Source of the DNA: an uncultured beta proteobacterium | GTDB lineage: Bacteria > Pseudomonadota > Gammaproteobacteria > Burkholderiales > Burkholderiaceae_E | Reading direction: 5' to 3' | Assembly: GCA_903934295.1 (NCBI GenBank) | Contig: CAIZNI010000013.1 | Location: 1-38,887, forward strand | Length of the DNA stretch: 38,887 nt | Shown: piece by piece, positions 9,270 through 16,641 of the stretch | Layout of the letters: the number at the start of each line of letters is the position of its first letter | Numbering within the stretch: the stretch's first letter is position 1 | Notes under the pieces: generated by a model | Told to the model about the DNA's origin: nothing | Databases searched by the model: none | Seen by the model: only the letters and a program-made list of their open reading frames with translations | Made by a program: the position numbers and the translations under genes

Positions 9270-10229
9270 CTAGGCGCCGGCGAGGAAGCGTCGGGGGTTG
9301 TCGACGAACAGCGTGCTGATCTGGGCTTCGGTGGTGCCCAGTTCGCGCAGCATCGGGATGATCTGGCGGTGCATGTACAGGTACTGGTCCGGATTGGAGC
9401 GCTGGTAGTCGTGCTCCTCGGGAATGGTGCCGTCGGCTCGCTCGTTGTGGATGTGCAGGCAGATGCAGTCGTGCGAGGGGCACAGGCGGTCGCCGTGGCC
9501 TTCGTCGATCAGCGTCTTCAGGGTGAGGGTGCGCATGCGCGGGCTCACCAGCCGGCCGGGGTAGCGGTCCAGTCCCAGGTAGCACCCCTGGTCGAGGATC
9601 CATTTCAGGTACTCGATGTCGGTGGTGTCGTTGGAGTGGTCGATCTTCACCCGGGTGAGGTCGACCCCTTCCTCGCGGAAGATCTCGATCTGGCGCCGCG
9701 CGAGCTGCGTGCCCGGGTGCGAGTGCACCATGATCGGCAGACCGGTCTCGCGGTGCGCGCGCGCGACTGCCCGGGCCATGGTCTCCAGCGGCGGCGTCAC
9801 GCCGTCGATGTCGGCGGCGCACTTGAGCAGTCCGGCCTTGATGTCGGTGCCGCGAAAGCCCTCGACCACATCGCGCACGAATTCGCGCGCCATCTGGTTC
9901 GGCCCGACCCCGCGCAGAAAGCGTGGCACATCGAGCCACCAGCCGGTGACGTTGACGATGTTCACGCCGCTGGCCTTGGAGACCTGCGCCAGCAGCGGCG
10001 CGTGCCGGCCCAGGTCGAAGGTGGTCGCGTCGATGATGGTGTCGATGCCGGCCGCCTTGGCGCGCTGCAGGGTTGCGATGGCGCGCGCCTCGGGGCCGCG
10101 GCCCAGCAGGTCCGGGTAGCTCTGGTAGAGGCCGCTGGCGGCGACCATCACGTGTTCATGCATCAGGGTGAAGCCGAGCGCGGCAGGCGCGATCGGCCCG
10201 AGCACGGTGTTGATGCGGGTGGCGGTCAT
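9270..10229 (-). CDS. Phosphotriesterase-family metal-dependent hydrolase
   Basis: The 319-residue TIM-barrel protein belongs to the amidohydrolase superfamily, phosphotriesterase family. All six expected binuclear metal ligands are visible: His24 and His26 (HEH), the bridging Lys136 (AGLLKCAAD), His169 (VHSH), His198 (KIDHSND) and Asp254 (PSHD). Natural activities of this family are mostly lactonase or carboxylic-ester hydrolase rather than organophosphate hydrolysis. The neighbours (CoA-transferases and an SDR) suggest opening of a lactone or cleavage of an ester in a catabolic pathway; that is inference. GGGAG stands eight bases before the ATG. It is 46 bp from the upstream SDR and 72 bp from the downstream CoA-transferase, and is probably co-transcribed with them. 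Confidence 0.9.
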   Translation of the reverse strand: MTATRINTVLGPIAPAALGFTLMHEHVMVAASGLYQSYPDLLGRGPEARAIATLQRAKAAGIDTIIDATTFDLGRHAPLLAQVSKASGVNIVNVTGWWLDVPRFLRGVGPNQMAREFVRDVVEGFRGTDIKAGLLKCAADIDGVTPPLETMARAVARAHRETGLPIMVHSHPGTQLARRQIEIFREEGVDLTRVKIDHSNDTTDIEYLKWILDQGCYLGLDRYPGRLVSPRMRTLTLKTLIDEGHGDRLCPSHDCICLHIHNERADGTIPEEHDYQRSNPDQYLYMHRQIIPMLRELGTTEAQISTLFVDNPRRFLAGA

Positions 10230-10275
10230 GTCGGTGACTCCCGGTGCGCCGCGGGCGCGGCGCAGGTGTGGTCGA

Positions 10276-11049
10276 TCAGGCGTTGCGGATGGTCAGGCCG
10301 CCGTCCACCGGCAGGGTCACGCCGGTCACGAAGCTGGCGGCCGGCAGGCACAGCGAGAGCGTCATCTGCGCCACCTCCTCGGCTTCCGCGTAGCGGCGCA
10401 GCGCGACCCGCCGGCGGGCGTATTCGGCTTTCTGCTCCGGCGGGATCCGCTGGGTCAGGGCGGTGTTGATCGGACCCGGGCAGATGCAGTTCACCGTGAT
10501 GCCCTCGGGTCCGAACTCGACCGCGAGCGAGCGCGTCAGGCCGATCACCCCGGTCTTGGCCGCGGTGTAGGGGCTGATGAAGCGGGTGGCGCCCAGCCCC
10601 TCGGTCGACGAGATGTTGACGATGCGCGGGCACTCGGACTTGCGCAGCCACGGCAGCGCGGCGCGGATCATGCGCACCTGGCCGGTCAACAGCACATCGA
10701 GGTGGCGCGCCCAGCGCTCCTCGAAGTCCTCGGAATCGATCGGCCCGTGGCGCGAGAAGCCGGCGTTGTTCACCAGGATGTCGATGCCGCCGAAGCGCTC
10801 GGCGATCTCGCCCACCACCCGCTCGATGTCGGCGCGGTTGCCCACGTCGAGTTCCCAGCCCTGCGCGGTGCCGCCGGCCTCGGTGATCTCGGCGATCACC
10901 GGCGCGATCGGGCTGATGTCGGTGGCGGCCACCCGCGCACCCTCATCGGCGAACAGGTGGGCGGTCGCGCGGCCCATGCCGCTGGCCGCGCCGGTCACGA
11001 TGGCGACCTTGCCGGCGATGGATCTCGAGAGTTTGCTCAATCGGGCCAT
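10276..11049 (-). CDS. SDR family NAD(P)-dependent oxidoreductase (classical, FabG-like)
   Basis: The protein has 257 residues, normal for a classical short-chain dehydrogenase. The cofactor motif TGAASGMG is at residues 19-26, NNAG at 94-97, and the catalytic triad is Ser148, Tyr161 and Lys165. The C-terminal PVDGG motif is also typical. The acidic residue after the second beta strand (TDIS) suggests a preference for NAD. GAGGAG lies six bases before the ATG. It sits between a CoA-transferase and the phosphotriesterase-like gene in one direction, so it probably oxidises a hydroxyl or reduces a keto intermediate of the same pathway. The exact substrate cannot be read from the sequence. Confidence 0.9.
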   Translation of the reverse strand: MARLSKLSRSIAGKVAIVTGAASGMGRATAHLFADEGARVAATDISPIAPVIAEITEAGGTAQGWELDVGNRADIERVVGEIAERFGGIDILVNNAGFSRHGPIDSEDFEERWARHLDVLLTGQVRMIRAALPWLRKSECPRIVNISSTEGLGATRFISPYTAAKTGVIGLTRSLAVEFGPEGITVNCICPGPINTALTQRIPPEQKAEYARRRVALRRYAEAEEVAQMTLSLCLPAASFVTGVTLPVDGGLTIRNA

Positions 11050-11102
11050 GGGGGACTCCTCGTTGGTGGGGGTGGGCGGTTCGGGGATCTTGGCTGACGC
11101 CG

Positions 11103-12374
11103 TCAGCCGAGCTTGATCGCGCCCGAGGCGGCCAGCCGGTCGATGGTGGCCTCGTCGACGCCGTTTTCCAGCAGCACTTCACGCGTGTGCTGGCCCAGCA
11201 TCGGCGGCGGGCGCCGATAGCTGACCGGCGATTTCGAGAAGCGCATCGGATTGGCGATGCCGGGGGCCGCGACGCCGGTGGCGTGCGGGATGCCGATCCG
11301 CGACTTCAGGTGCTGCGCCTGCGGATGGGCCATGGCCTGCGCATAGTCGTTGATCGGACCGGCCGGCACGCCGACGCGGGTGAACAGTTCTTCCCAGTGC
11401 GCCCGCGGCTGCGTGCTCAGGATGCTCGAGAACAGGGTGTGCAGTTCGGACTGGTTGGCCATCCGCGCGCCGTTGTCCTTGAAGCGCGGGTCGGCGACCC
11501 ACTCCGGGTGGCCGAGCGCGGTGCACAGGGCGGTGAACTGCGTCTGGTTGGCGCTGGCGACGATGAACAGGCCATCGGCGCAGGGGTACACGCCATAGGG
11601 GGTGATGTTGGGCGAGGCGTTGCCGGTGCGCCCCGGCAGCTTGCCCCCGACCATGTAGTTGGACAGCTGGCCGGAGCTCATCGCGAGCACCGCGCTGAAC
11701 AGCGAGATGTCCAGGTGCTGACCTTCGCCGGTTTCGCCGCGATGGTGCAGTGCAGCAAGAATCGCGATGGTCGCGTACATGCCGGTGAACAGGTCGACGA
11801 TCGGCACGCCGAATCGCTGCGGACCGCCGCCGGGCAGATCGTCGCGCTCGCCGGTCACGCTCATCAGGCCGCCCATGCCCTGGAACAGGTAGTCGTAGCC
11901 GGGCCGCTGGGCCCACGGGCCGTCCTGCCCGAAGCCGGTGACCGAGCAGTAGATCAGGCGCGGATTCACTTTCGAGAGCGAAGCGTAGTCCAGGCCGTAG
12001 CGGGCGAGGTCGCCGACCTTGAAGTTCTCGATGCAGATGTCGGCCTTCTCGGCGAGCTGGCGGATCAGCGCCTGTCCGTCGGCCGAGGCGAGGTCGATCG
12101 ACACCGAGCGCTTGTTGCGGTTGGCCGACAGGAAGTAGGCCGACTCGCGGGTCGGCTGGCCGTCGGGCCCGGTGAGCCAGGGCGGGCCCCAGTGGCGCGA
12201 TTCATCGCCGGGGCCCGGGCGTTCGATCTTGACCACATCGGCGCCCAGGTCGCCCAGGTTCTGCACGCACCAGGGCGCGGCCAGCACCCGCGACAGGTCG
12301 AGGATGCGGATGCCTTTAAGCGGGCCCGAGGGCTGGGCGTCGGGCGTGTCGGCAGCGGCGTTCTGGGTGGTCAT
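11103..12374 (-). CDS. CaiB/BaiF family III CoA-transferase (copy 2)
   Basis: The protein has 423 residues. The ATG at 12374 is preferred because GGAG lies nine bases upstream; another in-frame ATG exists at 12389 within that ribosome-binding region. It shows the family hallmarks GIRILDLSRVLAAPWCVQNLGDLGADVVKIE and the catalytic-aspartate region GYDYLFQGMGGLMS (Asp161). This set is close in style to formyl-CoA or succinyl-CoA:dicarboxylate transferases. It is the first gene of the four-gene minus-strand run and is divergent from the RraA-like gene at 12504. It probably activates a carboxylic acid at pathway entry; the substrate is not determinable here. Confidence 0.92.
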   Translation of the reverse strand: MTTQNAAADTPDAQPSGPLKGIRILDLSRVLAAPWCVQNLGDLGADVVKIERPGPGDESRHWGPPWLTGPDGQPTRESAYFLSANRNKRSVSIDLASADGQALIRQLAEKADICIENFKVGDLARYGLDYASLSKVNPRLIYCSVTGFGQDGPWAQRPGYDYLFQGMGGLMSVTGERDDLPGGGPQRFGVPIVDLFTGMYATIAILAALHHRGETGEGQHLDISLFSAVLAMSSGQLSNYMVGGKLPGRTGNASPNITPYGVYPCADGLFIVASANQTQFTALCTALGHPEWVADPRFKDNGARMANQSELHTLFSSILSTQPRAHWEELFTRVGVPAGPINDYAQAMAHPQAQHLKSRIGIPHATGVAAPGIANPMRFSKSPVSYRRPPPMLGQHTREVLLENGVDEATIDRLAASGAIKLG

Positions 12375-12503
12375 GGGTTCCGGCTCCATCAGGCAAAAGG
12401 GTGGTGCACGTGAGCATACCGTCGGGAATGGAAGGCCGGATTGGACGGAATCCCCGCAACCTTCCAACATCTGCCTCCCAACCCACTCGCCAGGAGAAAC
12501 CCC

Positions 12504-13205
12504 ATGTTCGTGCTGTCCCCGGAACTGATTGCGGAACTGCAGACGATGGACACGCCCACGGTCTGCAATGCGCTCGAACTGCTGGTGCCGGCGCGCCGTG
12601 GCCATGGTTTCACCACCACGCCGCTGGTGTGCACCCGTCCGCACCTCAAGCCGATGGTGGGCATCGCGCGCACCGCGACGATTCGCAGTGCGCATCCCAC
12701 CGACCTGAATCCGGCGCAGGCCCGCCAGCTCTCCGATGCCTACTACGCCTACATCGACCAGGGCGCCAAGCCGAGCGTGATCGTCATCCAGGACATCGAC
12801 GAGAACCGTGGCTATGGCGCCTTCTGGGGCGAGGTGAACAGCACGATCCACAAGGGCTTCGGCTGCGTCGGGCTCATTACCGACGGTGGCGTGCGCGACC
12901 TGCCCGACGTGGCCGAGGGTTTCCAGATGCTGGCCGCGCAGGTGATTCCCTCGCATGCCTATGTGCATGTGGTCGATTTCTCGCGCCCGATCAATGTCGC
13001 CGGCATGCGGGTGCGCGACGGCGACCTGATCCACGCCGACCAGCACGGCGCGGTGGTGATTCCCCATGAAGTGGCCGACAAGGTCCGCGGGGCGGCCGAT
13101 CAGGTGATCCGCCGCGAGCGGGTGATCATCGAGGCGGCCAGCCAGCCCGGCTTCAACATCGAGAAGCTGCGTGCCGCCCAGGGCAAGGCGGCCGAGATCC
13201 ACTGA
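12504..13205 (+). CDS. RraA-like / HMG-CHA aldolase-family protein
   Basis: The 233-residue protein belongs to the RraA/dimethylmenaquinone methyltransferase-like superfamily. This family includes 4-hydroxy-4-methyl-2-oxoglutarate and 4-carboxy-4-hydroxy-2-oxoadipate (HMG/CHA) aldolases, oxaloacetate decarboxylases and the RNase E regulator RraA. The ATG at 12504 has AGGAG seven bases upstream, so an in-frame start 21 codons earlier is rejected. The expected WGEV (GE) motif and the TDGGVRD motif, whose Arg-Asp contacts the metal-bound pyruvate moiety in the aldolases, are both present. The catabolic setting favours an aldolase or decarboxylase over RNase E control. Its stop overlaps the next gene's start (TGATG), suggesting translational coupling with the esterase. 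Confidence 0.82.
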   Translation: MFVLSPELIAELQTMDTPTVCNALELLVPARRGHGFTTTPLVCTRPHLKPMVGIARTATIRSAHPTDLNPAQARQLSDAYYAYIDQGAKPSVIVIQDIDENRGYGAFWGEVNSTIHKGFGCVGLITDGGVRDLPDVAEGFQMLAAQVIPSHAYVHVVDFSRPINVAGMRVRDGDLIHADQHGAVVIPHEVADKVRGAADQVIRRERVIIEAASQPGFNIEKLRAAQGKAAEIH

Positions 13206-14296
13206 TGCAGCGCCTGGCGCTGTGGCCTGGTCGCGCGCCCGGCGCGGCGGGTGGCGAAGGGGCGTCGGCCGGCCTGACCGGCGATGCCCCGACCCTGAGC
13301 GTGCATTTGCCCGAGCCGGCGCTGGCCACCGGCGCGGCGGTCATCGTCAACCCGGGCGGCGGCTACCGGACGCTGGCCAGCGATCACGAAGGCCGGCAGG
13401 TCGCGCGCTGGCTCAACCGGATCGGGGTTGCCGCGTTCGTGCTGCGCTACCGCGTCGGTCCGACCCATCACTCGTCGGTGTCGCTGCTCGATGGCCAGCG
13501 GGCGATCCGCTGGGTGCGTCACCGGGCCGCCGAATTCGGGATCAGCCCCCGGCGCGTCGGCATGCTCGGTTTTTCAGCGGGCGGGCATCTGGCGGTGGCC
13601 TGCGCGACCCGCTACGACGACGGCGACCCCGACGCCGCCGATCCGATCGAGCGGCAGGGCTGCCGGCCCGATTTCGTGGTGCCGGTCTATGCGGTGGTCA
13701 ATGGGGAAGTGCGCGGCCGCAAGGCCGATGAGTACACGCCGACCGACACGCGGGTCGATGCGAACACGCCGCCCGCCTTTCTCGTGCACACCCACGAGGA
13801 CCGGGTGGTGTCGGCCGATCAGTCATTGTTGTTCTATCGCGCCTGTCTGGCGGCGGGGGTGCCGGCCGAACTGCATGTGTTCGGCTTCGGCGAGCACGGC
13901 GTCGGGCTGGCGGTCGGCGACCCGGACGTGCGCCACTGGACCGGTCTGCTGCATCGCTGGCTGGTGCGCAGCGCGTTCCTGACGGACGGCGCACGCATGG
14001 CGGTTTCGGGTCGGCTGACGATCGATGGCCAGGCACCCGGTCTGGCCTGGGTGACGCTGATTCCGCTCGATGTGAACGCGCCGTCGGCCCGCGCCCGCAC
14101 CGACCGTGGCGTCGATGGACGCTTCGAGATCGATGCGGCGCACGGCCCGGTCGCGGGACCGCACCGCATCGAGATCCATCACCTGTCGGACCGCCATCCT
14201 TTCGATGCGAGCGGCGACTGCACGCTGGACGACTCGCGGGTGCAGGTGCTGCACCGGCATCTGCGCGCCGGCGAACCCCTGGCACTGGCGGTCTGA
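13205..14296 (+). CDS. Alpha/beta hydrolase (acetyl-xylan-esterase/BD-FAE-like) with C-terminal beta extension
   Basis: The protein has 363 residues. The hydrolase core spans roughly residues 1-255, with an oxyanion-hole motif NPGGGY (49-54), nucleophile Ser124 in GFSAGG, Asp199 in HTHEDRVV and His231 in GEHGVGL, a full catalytic triad. Residues about 262-363 form an extra part (VSGRLTIDGQAPGLAWVTLIPLD...) that looks like a small beta-sandwich, similar to carboxypeptidase-regulatory or transthyretin-like domains; this domain call is tentative. The start overlaps the preceding aldolase-like gene by one base. No signal peptide is visible, so it likely acts in the cytoplasm on an acyl ester. The substrate is unknown. 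Confidence 0.85.
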   Translation: MQRLALWPGRAPGAAGGEGASAGLTGDAPTLSVHLPEPALATGAAVIVNPGGGYRTLASDHEGRQVARWLNRIGVAAFVLRYRVGPTHHSSVSLLDGQRAIRWVRHRAAEFGISPRRVGMLGFSAGGHLAVACATRYDDGDPDAADPIERQGCRPDFVVPVYAVVNGEVRGRKADEYTPTDTRVDANTPPAFLVHTHEDRVVSADQSLLFYRACLAAGVPAELHVFGFGEHGVGLAVGDPDVRHWTGLLHRWLVRSAFLTDGARMAVSGRLTIDGQAPGLAWVTLIPLDVNAPSARARTDRGVDGRFEIDAAHGPVAGPHRIEIHHLSDRHPFDASGDCTLDDSRVQVLHRHLRAGEPLALAV

Positions 14297-14365
14297 CGGG
14301 GGCTCCGTGCGGGAGCGGTGCCCGGCTGCGCTCACCCAACGCGCTCGCCCGGCCGTGCTTACTCC

Positions 14366-14407
14366 GCCGCCTTCACCCCGCCGCCTTCACCCCGCCGCCT
14401 TCACCCC
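14366..14407. repeat. Three perfect 14-bp tandem repeats at the convergent gene junction
   Basis: The 14-base unit GCCGCCTTCACCCC occurs three times head to tail, followed by a partial fourth copy (GCCGC). The array fills the gap between the esterase end (14296) and the minus-strand SDR, and its third copy contains the SDR stop codon (14401-14403). The unit length is not a multiple of three, so copy-number change inside the coding frame would alter the SDR C-terminus. Confidence 0.9.
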
Positions 14408-15372
14408 GCCGCGCGGGGCGTGATCGCGGCGCTCTGCCAGCGCTCGGCAAAGTCCGCTTCATAGGCGGCCTCCGGATCCTCGCGAACCATCCGGTCCAGA
14501 CGCTGCGCGTCCTCCCCGACCAGGATGCGCCAGCGGTCGGCTCGCACCCCCGCCAGGATGATCCCGGCCGCCTCGTCGGCGCTGGTCGGCGCCTTGTCGC
14601 GGAAATCGAGCGCGCGCTGGTGCAGCATCTGCCGGATCGCTGCGTCGGGCAGGGTCGCCACCGGCGCGCCGGCCTTGAGCATCCGATCGCGGACCTCGGC
14701 GACCCGTTCGGCAGACATCTCCAGCGCGCCGCCGCTGCCCAGCACCTTGCCGGTGTTCAGCGCGATCGACGTGCCGATGTGCCCGGGCATCACCACCGCG
14801 CATTTCACATGGGGCGCATTCAGGTGCAGGTCGGTGATCAGGGCCTCGGTGAAACCCTTGACCGCAAACTTGGCGGCGCTGTAGGCCGAGTGCGAGACGC
14901 CCGGTCCCAGGCTGGCCCAGAACCCGTTCACGCTGCTCACATTGACGAGGTAGGCCTGCTGGCTGGCGATCAGCATCGGCAGGAAGGCGCGGGTCATGAG
15001 GTAGACGCCCTGCCAGCACACGCCGAAAGTGCGCTCCCATTCGGCCCGGTCGCCCGACACGAAGCTGCCGCCGCCGCCGATGCCCGCGTTGTTGAACAGC
15101 AGGTCGATGTGCTCGCACCGATGGTCCCTGCGCACCGAGTCGCGAAACGCCAGCACCTCGGATTCCTGGCTGACATCGGCCCGGCACACGCTCACCCGCG
15201 TGCCGGCCGGCGCCTGCGCCAGGCACAACTCGCGGGTCTGCGCCATCGTCTCTTCCGAGACGTCGCACAGCGCCACGTGCACGCCGGCGGCGCTGAGCTG
15301 CAGTGCCAGGGCGCGGCCGATGCCCGAGCCCCCGCCGGTCACGACGGCCACCTGATTCGCTTGGATCTGCAT
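14401..15372 (-). CDS. SDR family oxidoreductase with extended C-terminus
   Basis: The protein has 323 residues, longer than the usual 250. The start at 15372 (ATG) has CAGGAAC seven bases upstream; a GTG six codons earlier is less likely because it overlaps that site. The cofactor motif TGGGSGIG is at residues 12-19, NNAG at 94-97, and the catalytic residues are Ser147, Tyr164 and Lys168. The C-terminal part (about residues 240-323) carries a helix-rich extension seen in SDRs of the acetoin-reductase/carbonyl-reductase-like type. It lies downstream of the D-2-hydroxyacid dehydrogenase gene on the same strand, separated by a strong hairpin. The probable role is NAD(P)-linked oxidation or reduction of a pathway intermediate. 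Confidence 0.88.
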   Translation of the reverse strand: MQIQANQVAVVTGGGSGIGRALALQLSAAGVHVALCDVSEETMAQTRELCLAQAPAGTRVSVCRADVSQESEVLAFRDSVRRDHRCEHIDLLFNNAGIGGGGSFVSGDRAEWERTFGVCWQGVYLMTRAFLPMLIASQQAYLVNVSSVNGFWASLGPGVSHSAYSAAKFAVKGFTEALITDLHLNAPHVKCAVVMPGHIGTSIALNTGKVLGSGGALEMSAERVAEVRDRMLKAGAPVATLPDAAIRQMLHQRALDFRDKAPTSADEAAGIILAGVRADRWRILVGEDAQRLDRMVREDPEAAYEADFAERWQSAAITPRAAG

Positions 15373-15433
15373 GAAGTGTTCCTGATTCACCGCGCCCGGC
15401 GCGGTGGTGTGGGGGTGTCTGGACGGTGGTTAA

Positions 15434-15462
15434 GGGTGCCCGGCGCATGGCGCCGGGCACCC
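15434..15462 (-). terminator. Perfect 13-bp hairpin between two minus-strand genes
   Basis: A perfect 13-bp inverted repeat (15434-15446 with 15450-15462) closes a three-base loop. It lies just after the stop of the D-2-hydroxyacid dehydrogenase gene (15469) and before the SDR. Read on the minus strand it is followed by TTAACC, a weak T tract, so it may be a leaky terminator, an attenuator or an mRNA-stabilising element. Confidence 0.5.
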
Positions 15463-15468
15463 GCCGGT

Positions 15469-16479
15469 CTAGCGGCGGTGGGTCAGGAAGGCGTCGTTCA
15501 CGCAGTTCTCGAGCCGGCCGTCGCGCAGGTAGCGGGCGGCGGTGCGCGCGGCGATGGCGCGCATGTCGCGCGCGCTCTCGGGCGTGTAGAAGGCCGAGTG
15601 CGGCGTGACCACCAGGCGGTGGCGCAGCCAGGCTTCCTCGTTCGCCCAGGCCTTGATCAGTGGCACCTGCAGGTCGGGCGGTTCCTGGGGCAGCACGTCG
15701 AGCCCTGCCGCCAGCACCACATCGGCCTTCATCGCGTCGTGCAGGGCGGCCAGATCGACCACCGGCCCGCGCGCGGTGTTCACCAGGATCAGGCCCGGCC
15801 GGGCGGCGGCGAAGGCCGCGCGGCCGATCAGGTTGAGCGTCTCGGGGGTCGAGGGCAGGTGCAGGCTGATCACATCGCTTTGGGCGAACAGCGCCTCGAG
15901 CGTGTCGGCGCGGCGGATGCCCAGGGCCAGGTCGGATCCGTTGGGCTTGTTCGGGTCGTAGAAGACCACGTTCATGCCGAAGGCCTTGGCACGCAGCGCG
16001 GCCGCGGTACCGATACGGCCCAGACCGACCACGCCGAAGGTGCACAGCGACAGCCGGCGCCCGAACGGGCTGAGCGCCGGGATCCAGTTGCCGTGGGGAT
16101 CATCGCGCAGGCGCTCGTCGTGGAAGGCGATGCCCTTCATCAGGGTCAGCATCATCGCGATCGCGTGATCGGCGACCTCCATCGTGCCGTAGTCCGGCGT
16201 GTTGCAGACCGGGATGCCGTGGCGCCCCCAGCGCGCGATGTCGATGGTGTCGAAACCGACCGCCGCGCGGACATGCACCCGGCAGCGTTTCATTTTGGCA
16301 ATGATCTCGTCGGGCAGGTCGGGCCCGCCGACGATGCCATCGGCCAGCGCCCACAGCTCCTCGCTGACCGATTCAATCCCGTGGCAGAAGTGCGGCGTGA
16401 CACCGGCGCCCAGCGCCTCGGTCTCGATGTGCAGGTTGTCGGCCCAGCGAACCGCCGGCCAGAGTACGTTGATGGTCAT
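15469..16479 (-). CDS. D-2-hydroxyacid dehydrogenase (CtBP/phosphoglycerate dehydrogenase family)
   Basis: The 336-residue protein has the two-domain layout of NAD-dependent D-2-hydroxyacid dehydrogenases. The Rossmann motif GLGRIG is at residues 152-157 and the catalytic residues are Arg237 (NTARG), Glu266 (LDVLPQEPPD) and His294 (TPHSAF). An Asp after beta-2 (FYDPNKPNG) points to NAD. Such enzymes interconvert 2-oxo acids and D-2-hydroxy acids. The divergent neighbour at 16642 is an FMN-dependent alpha-hydroxyacid dehydrogenase, usually L-specific. The pair could interconvert the two enantiomers of a 2-hydroxy acid through the oxo acid, which is an inference from context. Confidence 0.9.
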   Translation of the reverse strand: MTINVLWPAVRWADNLHIETEALGAGVTPHFCHGIESVSEELWALADGIVGGPDLPDEIIAKMKRCRVHVRAAVGFDTIDIARWGRHGIPVCNTPDYGTMEVADHAIAMMLTLMKGIAFHDERLRDDPHGNWIPALSPFGRRLSLCTFGVVGLGRIGTAAALRAKAFGMNVVFYDPNKPNGSDLALGIRRADTLEALFAQSDVISLHLPSTPETLNLIGRAAFAAARPGLILVNTARGPVVDLAALHDAMKADVVLAAGLDVLPQEPPDLQVPLIKAWANEEAWLRHRLVVTPHSAFYTPESARDMRAIAARTAARYLRDGRLENCVNDAFLTHRR

Positions 16480-16573
16480 GTGCGCCTATCCATGGAAGTC
16501 CGGTGGTGGGCTGCATTGTCGGGCATCCGCCCGGGGGCCGTACCCGTGCCCGCAGCAAAATCGGACGTCGGCG

Positions 16574-16602
16574 GGGCGCGCGGCGATTCGCCCCGCGCGC
16601 CC
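16574..16602. promoter_or_regulatory. 10-bp inverted repeat in the divergent promoter region
   Basis: Between the divergent genes starting at 16479 (minus) and 16642 (plus) there is a perfect 10-bp inverted repeat (16574-16583 with 16593-16602) separated by nine bases. It could be an operator for a shared regulator or only a GC-rich hairpin. A weak -10-like CATACT follows at about 16609. No regulator gene is adjacent. Confidence 0.3.
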
Positions 16603-16641
16603 GCAGGGCATACTCGATCCAACAAAAGAACGGGAGCTTCG

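Noticed and set aside
12375-13202. Extension of the second CoA-transferase upstream to 13202
   Set aside because: It would be antisense to the RraA-like gene, and the ATG at 12374 gives the normal family length.
14620-16641. Long N-terminal extension of the FMN dehydrogenase frame
   Set aside because: The extension is antisense to the SDR and the hydroxyacid dehydrogenase; the family start matches ATG 16642 with a good ribosome-binding site.
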